From contig JAYVIR010000081.1 of NCBI GenBank assembly GCA_043770095.1, positions 129,624 to 193,623 on the forward strand: a DNA stretch of 64,000 nucleotides. The letters run 5' to 3'. The notes under the pieces were generated by a model, which did no database searches, was not told the origin of the DNA, and saw only the letters and a list, made by a program, of their open reading frames with translations. Shown here piece by piece: positions 59,720 to 64,000 of this stretch (position 1 is the stretch's first letter; every line of letters starts with the position of its first letter). Made by a program: the position numbers and the translations under genes. This DNA is from JBGSUZ01 sp043770095. GTDB taxonomy: Bacteria; Bacillota; Clostridia; Peptostreptococcales; Acidaminobacteraceae.

Positions 59720-61336
59720 TCACTTGCGTTCTTCTAAAATAAACGCACCTAGTGACACTTTTCGATTCAAACTTCCAATTGCAATTTCTCTCGCTACCAT
59801 CAAAGCATTGTACAGCGCCATCGCATCTTCTAAATGGCAATTATAAGATTCAAGTTCGAGAAGCCATGCATCAAAACGCATTTTTGCCTCTTCTATAACT
59901 TCCACTTTTTTAACAATGGTAAAAGTTTTCGAAAATTGTTCTTTAAATAATTTTGAAATCTCAACGACACGCATTTGAGCAACCTCAGCTAGGATTGAGG
60001 TGTTCGTTGCTTCAAACGCTGAATCCGAAGCCTTAGAGCATCTATTGTCTTTCTTCGAAAAAAGAGTCTCACTCTCATTCAAAACGGGTCCATCACAATG
60101 AATTGACTTTAGACCATTAATCTCATCCGAAATTCGAAGGCTAAGCGTCAAACATTCTAAAAGAGAATTACTGGCCAATCGATTCGCACCGTGGAAGCCC
60201 GTACAGGCCGCTTCGCCACTTGCATAAAGCCCCTCCACAAGCACTTGACCCTTCTCATTGCATGTTTTTCCATCTGCCGTGCAAGCAATCCCGCCCATAT
60301 AATAATGTTCTACTGGCGTTATTGGAATCGGCTGGGTTCTTGGATCAATGCCATTCTTTAAGCAAGTCGCATAGATGTTTGGAAAGCGATTTTGAAAAGC
60401 ATCCTGCTCAAAATGCCTGACATCGACAAAAACAGATCTTCCTAGAAGAATCTGATCATTTATAGCCTTTGCCACTATATCTCGTGGCGCCAACTCTTTC
60501 ATTTCATGCTGAGCATCCATAAACCGTTCAGCCAAATCATTAATCAGATGGCCACCTTCACCCCTAACCGCTTCAGAAATTAGAAAATAACCGCCCTCAT
60601 TTAAAGCCATTGCCGTTGGGTGATATTGAATAAATTCCCGATCACGAAGTACAGCGCCTGCCCTTAATGCCATCGCAAAACCATCGCCAGTATTAACCGA
60701 AACATTAGTAGTAGACTCAAATAGACCACCAATGCCCCCAGTCGCAAGAATGACCTGTTTGCAAGCTATGGCCTCAATAGGTAGTCCTTCTTCCTGAATT
60801 ACCAATCCAATAACTTTATCCTCTTTGGTAATCACATCAATCGCTTTCGTCTGTGTCCTAACTTCGATATTATCACGCTTAGGCAGCTCGTTTAGCAGTG
60901 CTGTCATGACCGCCTCGCCCGTAACATCTTTAGAATGAATGATCCGACGCTTTCTGTGTCCACCTTCTGCAGTCATGGAAATAGACCCATCTTCATTCAA
61001 ATCAAAGTCAGTCTCAAATGCCACTAACTTCTCGAATACCAAATGACTCATGCCAATCATTTTAGCCACAACATTAGCATCATTATAATAAGAGCCCGCT
61101 TTAAGCGTATCTTCAATATGCGATTCATAATCTTCATCAAGTGTAATTGCAATGCCACCTTGAGCCAATTGACTGTTACAGTCCATTAACCCCTCCTTAG
61201 CAATCACCAATACCTTTAACTTTGGATCAAGTGTTAACGATGCGAAAAGTCCGGCTACGCCAGCTCCCACGACAACAACATCATAACACTTGCTTTGTTT
61301 TCCCAAAGAAAAGTCCTGTAAATAGCGTTTATACAT
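59720..61336 (-). CDS. nadB: L-aspartate oxidase
   Basis: A 538-residue flavoprotein that oxidises aspartate to iminoaspartate. Visible: VVVGAGVAGLFASL (FAD), NSQLAQGGIAIT, FIQYHPTAM, RGEGGHLINDLAERFM, ATGGIGGLFESTTN, PVEHYYMGGI, and SNSLLECLTL. The C-terminal helical domain is somewhat shortened. Start ATG overlaps the nadA stop by 8 bp. Confidence 0.97.
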   Translation of the reverse strand: MYKRYLQDFSLGKQSKCYDVVVVGAGVAGLFASLTLDPKLKVLVIAKEGLMDCNSQLAQGGIAITLDEDYESHIEDTLKAGSYYNDANVVAKMIGMSHLVFEKLVAFETDFDLNEDGSISMTAEGGHRKRRIIHSKDVTGEAVMTALLNELPKRDNIEVRTQTKAIDVITKEDKVIGLVIQEEGLPIEAIACKQVILATGGIGGLFESTTNVSVNTGDGFAMALRAGAVLRDREFIQYHPTAMALNEGGYFLISEAVRGEGGHLINDLAERFMDAQHEMKELAPRDIVAKAINDQILLGRSVFVDVRHFEQDAFQNRFPNIYATCLKNGIDPRTQPIPITPVEHYYMGGIACTADGKTCNEKGQVLVEGLYASGEAACTGFHGANRLASNSLLECLTLSLRISDEINGLKSIHCDGPVLNESETLFSKKDNRCSKASDSAFEATNTSILAEVAQMRVVEISKLFKEQFSKTFTIVKKVEVIEEAKMRFDAWLLELESYNCHLEDAMALYNALMVAREIAIGSLNRKVSLGAFILEERK

Positions 61337-62294
61337 TCACTTCTAACATCCTGATCAGAGATTTTTCCGCAAGTAAACGAACCTCTTCATCAACGATGAT
61401 CTCATGTTGATCATATCTAAGAGCGTCTAAAACATGAGCAAGTGTCGTCTTCTTCATGTTTTGACAAACCAAACATTTTGAAAGTAAATGACATTTCTTA
61501 TTAGGTGCAATTTTACCAAGCGTATGTAGAATACCCGCTTCAGTGCCAATGATAAACTCTTCGTCTTCAGAGTTTTTGACGAAATCTATAATTTGAGAAG
61601 TACTTCCCGCAAAATCAGCATGCTTTACGATCAGTGGGTTGCACTCAGGGTGAATCAACAGCTTTACCCCTGGATGCTTCACTTTCATCTCAATAACATC
61701 CTCTTCTTCTACGCGCTCGTGCGTAATGCAAAAGCCATCCCAAAGAACAATTTCTGTTTCAGGAATTTGCGCTGCAATAAAGTGACCTAAATTTCTATCA
61801 GGCAAGAATAAAATTTTCTTAGCGCCAAGCGATTTAACCACGTTGACCGCATTAGAAGAGGTACAGCATATATCGGTATAGGCCTTCACTTCTGCTGAGG
61901 TATTCACATACGCCACCACTGGAACGCCAGGATTCGCTTCTTTAAATTTCTTGATCTCCTCACCCGTAATCATGTCTGCCATCGGACACCCTGCATCTAA
62001 TGCCGGCAACAATATTTTCTTAGATGGGTTTAAAATTTTAGCACTTTCTGCCATAAAGTGGACGCCGCAAAAAACAATCACATCTTTGTCCGTCGTTTGA
62101 GCGTATTTTGACAGCATATAAGAATCGCCTACAATATCCGCCACATCTTGAACATCGCCAATCTGATAATTATGCGCCAAAATTAAAGCGTTCTTTTCTA
62201 TCTTAAGTCGAGCGATTTCCGCCATCATTTCCTGAGTCGTCATTTCTTCTGTCGCCATTTTTACTGCACTCATTTTCTCATTAATAGTCATCAT
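61329..62294 (-). CDS. nadA: Quinolinate synthase
   Basis: A 321-residue [4Fe-4S] enzyme that condenses iminoaspartate and dihydroxyacetone phosphate. Visible: LAHNYQIGDVQDVADIVGDS, FCGVHFMAESAKIL, YTDICCTSSNAV, HPECNPLIV and CLVCQNMKKTTL (cluster cysteines). Start ATG after GAGAGGAA. First gene of nadABC, behind a NiaR-type site and a hexanucleotide repeat. Confidence 0.97.
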   Translation of the reverse strand: MMTINEKMSAVKMATEEMTTQEMMAEIARLKIEKNALILAHNYQIGDVQDVADIVGDSYMLSKYAQTTDKDVIVFCGVHFMAESAKILNPSKKILLPALDAGCPMADMITGEEIKKFKEANPGVPVVAYVNTSAEVKAYTDICCTSSNAVNVVKSLGAKKILFLPDRNLGHFIAAQIPETEIVLWDGFCITHERVEEEDVIEMKVKHPGVKLLIHPECNPLIVKHADFAGSTSQIIDFVKNSEDEEFIIGTEAGILHTLGKIAPNKKCHLLSKCLVCQNMKKTTLAHVLDALRYDQHEIIVDEEVRLLAEKSLIRMLEVNV

Positions 62295-62342
62295 TAAATT
62301 CCTCTCTACTTCACATAAATCTACAACCTACTAATTGCTAGA

Positions 62343-62393
<51 letters not shown>

Positions 62394-62397
62394 AGAA

Positions 62398-62415
62398 TTG
62401 TCACCTGTCTTGTCA
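62398..62415 (-). promoter_or_regulatory. Candidate NiaR operator upstream of nadABC
   Basis: TTGTCA-CCTGTC-TTGTCA: an ACAGGTG-containing element with flanking TTGTCA repeats, between niaR and nadA. The niacin repressor is encoded 40 bp away. The exact consensus could not be checked. Confidence 0.45.
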
Positions 62416-62455
62416 TATAAGTGCAAAATAAAAATCCTGCTTCTGCACGATCGAT

Positions 62456-62977
62456 CTAATCAGGTATAAACCCAGTCTTCTTTAATTGACTCATTATTTT
62501 ATCAAAACTCGCCTCAGAAATCACTTCAATCGTATGAAAATGAATGCCTTCTGTCAACGATGATAATGGCGCTGCCTTTTGATCGCTCAGCCTCAACATA
62601 AATTCACGTATATCTTCTCTATTTTGAATTTTAAGTGGACAAACAATATCACCATAAAGTGGGTGGCTGACAGCAATCGTTAGCACCATTCCCCCAAAAT
62701 CGACAATAATTTTCAATTCCTCTTCCATTCGCTCATTTCCATTATGGTAAGAAATAAATGTCTTTTTTATGTGATTGTTTTCCGACTCTTGAATATAATA
62801 ACCTTGAAGTGTTGCCATGATGGAATAGCCACCTGCTCTCAGAACAGCAATATCCTGAACAATAACTTGTCTGCTGACCTGAAATTTTTGAGCCAAACAA
62901 CTTCCCGTCAAAGGCAATTTGCTTTCCAGTAAAAATTTTAAAAGCGCATTTCTTCGAACCTCAGTCATCTCATTCAT
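62456..62977 (-). CDS. niaR: NiaR-type transcriptional repressor of NAD synthesis
   Basis: A 173-residue repressor: winged HTH (about 1-60; KFQVSRQVIVQDIAVLRAGGY) and a 3H domain (about 70-173) with its His residues in SYHNGNE, SHPLYGDIV and GIHFHTIEV that bind nickel and niacin. Start set to ATG 62977 after GGAGG. Placed directly upstream of nadABC, on which it would act as a niacin-dependent repressor. Confidence 0.9.
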   Translation of the reverse strand: MNEMTEVRRNALLKFLLESKLPLTGSCLAQKFQVSRQVIVQDIAVLRAGGYSIMATLQGYYIQESENNHIKKTFISYHNGNERMEEELKIIVDFGGMVLTIAVSHPLYGDIVCPLKIQNREDIREFMLRLSDQKAAPLSSLTEGIHFHTIEVISEASFDKIMSQLKKTGFIPD

Positions 62978-63018
62978 TTTATGACCTCCATAACTCATAT
63001 TATAGCAGAGAAAGAGAA

Positions 63019-63049
63019 CAAAAGGGATCATTTTTATGATCCCTTTTGT
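63019..63049 (-). terminator. Intrinsic terminator of the GntR gene
   Basis: Minus-strand stem AAAGGGATCAT-AAAA-ATGATCCCTTT followed by a short T-run, directly after the GntR stop and before niaR. Confidence 0.8.
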
Positions 63050-63052
63050 ATC

Positions 63053-63724
63053 TTATTTATTATGCAATTCAATAAGTTTGCTGACATTATTTCGAGAGTT
63101 AACCAAGTGACCCACAATCGCCTCAACAGCTTGTTCAGGATTTCTATCGTGGAATGCGTCTAATATCCGCTTGTGTTCCTCTAATGCTCTATCGATTCGT
63201 CCTTCACTCTTCAAAGATTCATTTCTAGTGGACTTGATGAATAATTGAAAGTCTTTAAGTACGTGTTCTAAATATCTAGATTTTGTGCCTCTATACATCG
63301 TTTCATGGAATTTTGTATTGAGTTCAAATGTCTTTTGTACATCTTCCTTGAAAGTATAAAACTCCATCAAGTCATAAATTTCTTTTAATTGTTCCACTTC
63401 AGAATCTTCCATGCGCTCTACAGCCCATCTCGCCGCAATTGCTTCAATCGCGAGCCGAATTGAATAGATATCCTCGATGTCTTGATCTGTTATGCCTTTT
63501 ACGATAACACCGCGGTTTGGTAAGCTTTCAACTAAACCATCAAGTTCCAGCTGTTTGAGAGCTTCTCTAACAGGCGTTCTACTTACTCCAAGCTCTTCCG
63601 CAAGTTTTGCCTCAACGATTTTATCCCCATTAACGTATTTCCCGCTGAGAATATCCTCTCTGACGCGCTCAAAAATAATGGCTGTTAGTGACCGATTCTC
63701 TTTGCGCTGATCAAATAAATCCAT
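63053..63724 (-). CDS. GntR-family regulator with FCD domain
   Basis: A 223-residue regulator: wHTH (about 10-75; GDKIVEAKLAEELGVSRTPVREALKQLELDGLVESLPNRG) and FCD ligand domain (about 85-220) with metal residues in FHETMYRGTKSRYL, EEHKRILDAF and VGHLVNSRNN. Ligand likely a small organic acid. Start ATG after GGAGAG. No target operon adjacent in the window. Confidence 0.9.
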   Translation of the reverse strand: MDLFDQRKENRSLTAIIFERVREDILSGKYVNGDKIVEAKLAEELGVSRTPVREALKQLELDGLVESLPNRGVIVKGITDQDIEDIYSIRLAIEAIAARWAVERMEDSEVEQLKEIYDLMEFYTFKEDVQKTFELNTKFHETMYRGTKSRYLEHVLKDFQLFIKSTRNESLKSEGRIDRALEEHKRILDAFHDRNPEQAVEAIVGHLVNSRNNVSKLIELHNK

Positions 63725-63738
63725 TTATTTCTCTCCTT

Positions 63739-63873
63739 AATGTACAATTGTTTATACAATCCTTGTTTATTTTATCATCATTTAAGAAGCGCTGTCAACG
63801 ATGAAATCCGATAAAAGCGTTGAAAATGCTTATGTTAACAAAATGTAATGAATGTTCTAATAATTGTACATTG
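63739..63873 (-). promoter_or_regulatory. Candidate operators upstream of the GntR/FCD gene
   Basis: AATGTACAATTG (63739-63750) with a nearby TATACAAT, and the reverse complement CAATGTACAATT at 63862-63873. TTGTAC/GTACAA half-sites are common for FCD-type GntR proteins, suggesting autoregulation. The rest of the gap is AT-rich. Confidence 0.4.
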
Positions 63874-63894
63874 CTCCAATAGTCCTTTAAACAA

Positions 63895-63925
63895 TAAAAA
63901 AAGAACCTACATAAATGTAAGTTCT
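63895..63925 (-). terminator. Intrinsic terminator of the rRNA operon
   Basis: Minus-strand stem AGAACTTACAT/ATGTAGGTTCT followed by seven T, about 30 bp after the 5S gene end. Confidence 0.85.
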
Positions 63926-63956
63926 ATCTCTTTGATCCTCTCGGATCTCACTAAAC

Positions 63957-64000
63957 CGGCAACGTCCTACTCTCCCAAAGGGCTGCCCCTTAAGTACCAT
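63957..64000 (-). rRNA. rrf: 5S ribosomal RNA (3' part)
   Basis: The minus strand reads ...AAGGGGCAGCCCTTTGGGAGAGTAGGACG..., the typical 3' end of bacterial 5S rRNA. The gene continues beyond the right edge. Confidence 0.9.

Overview
The window looks like a chromosomal segment of an anaerobic, low-GC Firmicute of the class Clostridia. The signs are strong AAGGAGG-type ribosome binding sites, T-box leaders on metG and serS, an AbrB gene with Spo0A-type boxes, a hybrid cluster protein, a double-cubane-cluster reductase with its activator, and a PyrR-type hairpin before a uracil permease. The block from about 37.7 to 52.6 kb resembles the Bacillus subtilis region near the origin (rsmA, rnmV, yabE, tatD, metG, abrB, rsmI, trmN6, ricT, holB, darA), and the window ends inside a 5S rRNA gene. 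No CRISPR array, insertion sequence, prophage or tRNA gene was seen.

Region 3.1-14.0 kb is the most interesting accessory locus. It encodes several secreted TasA/CalY-like proteins with SipW-type signal peptides, a DUF5305-like membrane protein, a SipW-type (Ser/His) signal peptidase fused to a long multi-pass membrane domain, a two-component system (histidine kinase and LuxR-type response regulator), and a PilT-like ATPase lacking the canonical His-box histidine. A dyad, TACTAC-N4-GTAGTA, lies 88-101 bp upstream of three of the secreted-protein transcription units with the same downstream spacing. This suggests one regulon read by the locus's own response regulator: a self-contained surface-fibre or matrix system.

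Region 14.0-18.9 kb is a sulfur/persulfide operon: two paralogous CoA-disulfide-reductase/rhodanese proteins, one extended with TusA and DsrE-like domains, plus a CsoR/CstR-family repressor. A CsoR-type operator precedes this operon. A similar operator at 37.5 kb precedes a small HesB/IscA-like gene with an in-frame TGA exactly at its conserved Cys position, a probable selenoprotein.

Region 19-36.8 kb holds a stalk-domain secreted protein, two decayed GNAT genes, pstSCA without pstB, a heterodimeric ABC exporter, the double-cubane reductase pair, an MFS transporter, a GyrI-like protein, hcp with its Fe-S partner, and a divergent Crp/Fnr regulator. Region 37-53 kb is housekeeping (DNA repair, translation, rRNA maturation, lagging-strand replication, c-di-AMP sensing). 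Region 53-64 kb carries an aminotransferase, uracil permease, serS, murI, the nadABC operon with its NiaR repressor and a hexanucleotide repeat, a GntR/FCD regulator and the end of an rRNA operon. Two clusters of DnaA boxes (upstream of recU and downstream of nadC) fit a location near the replication origin.
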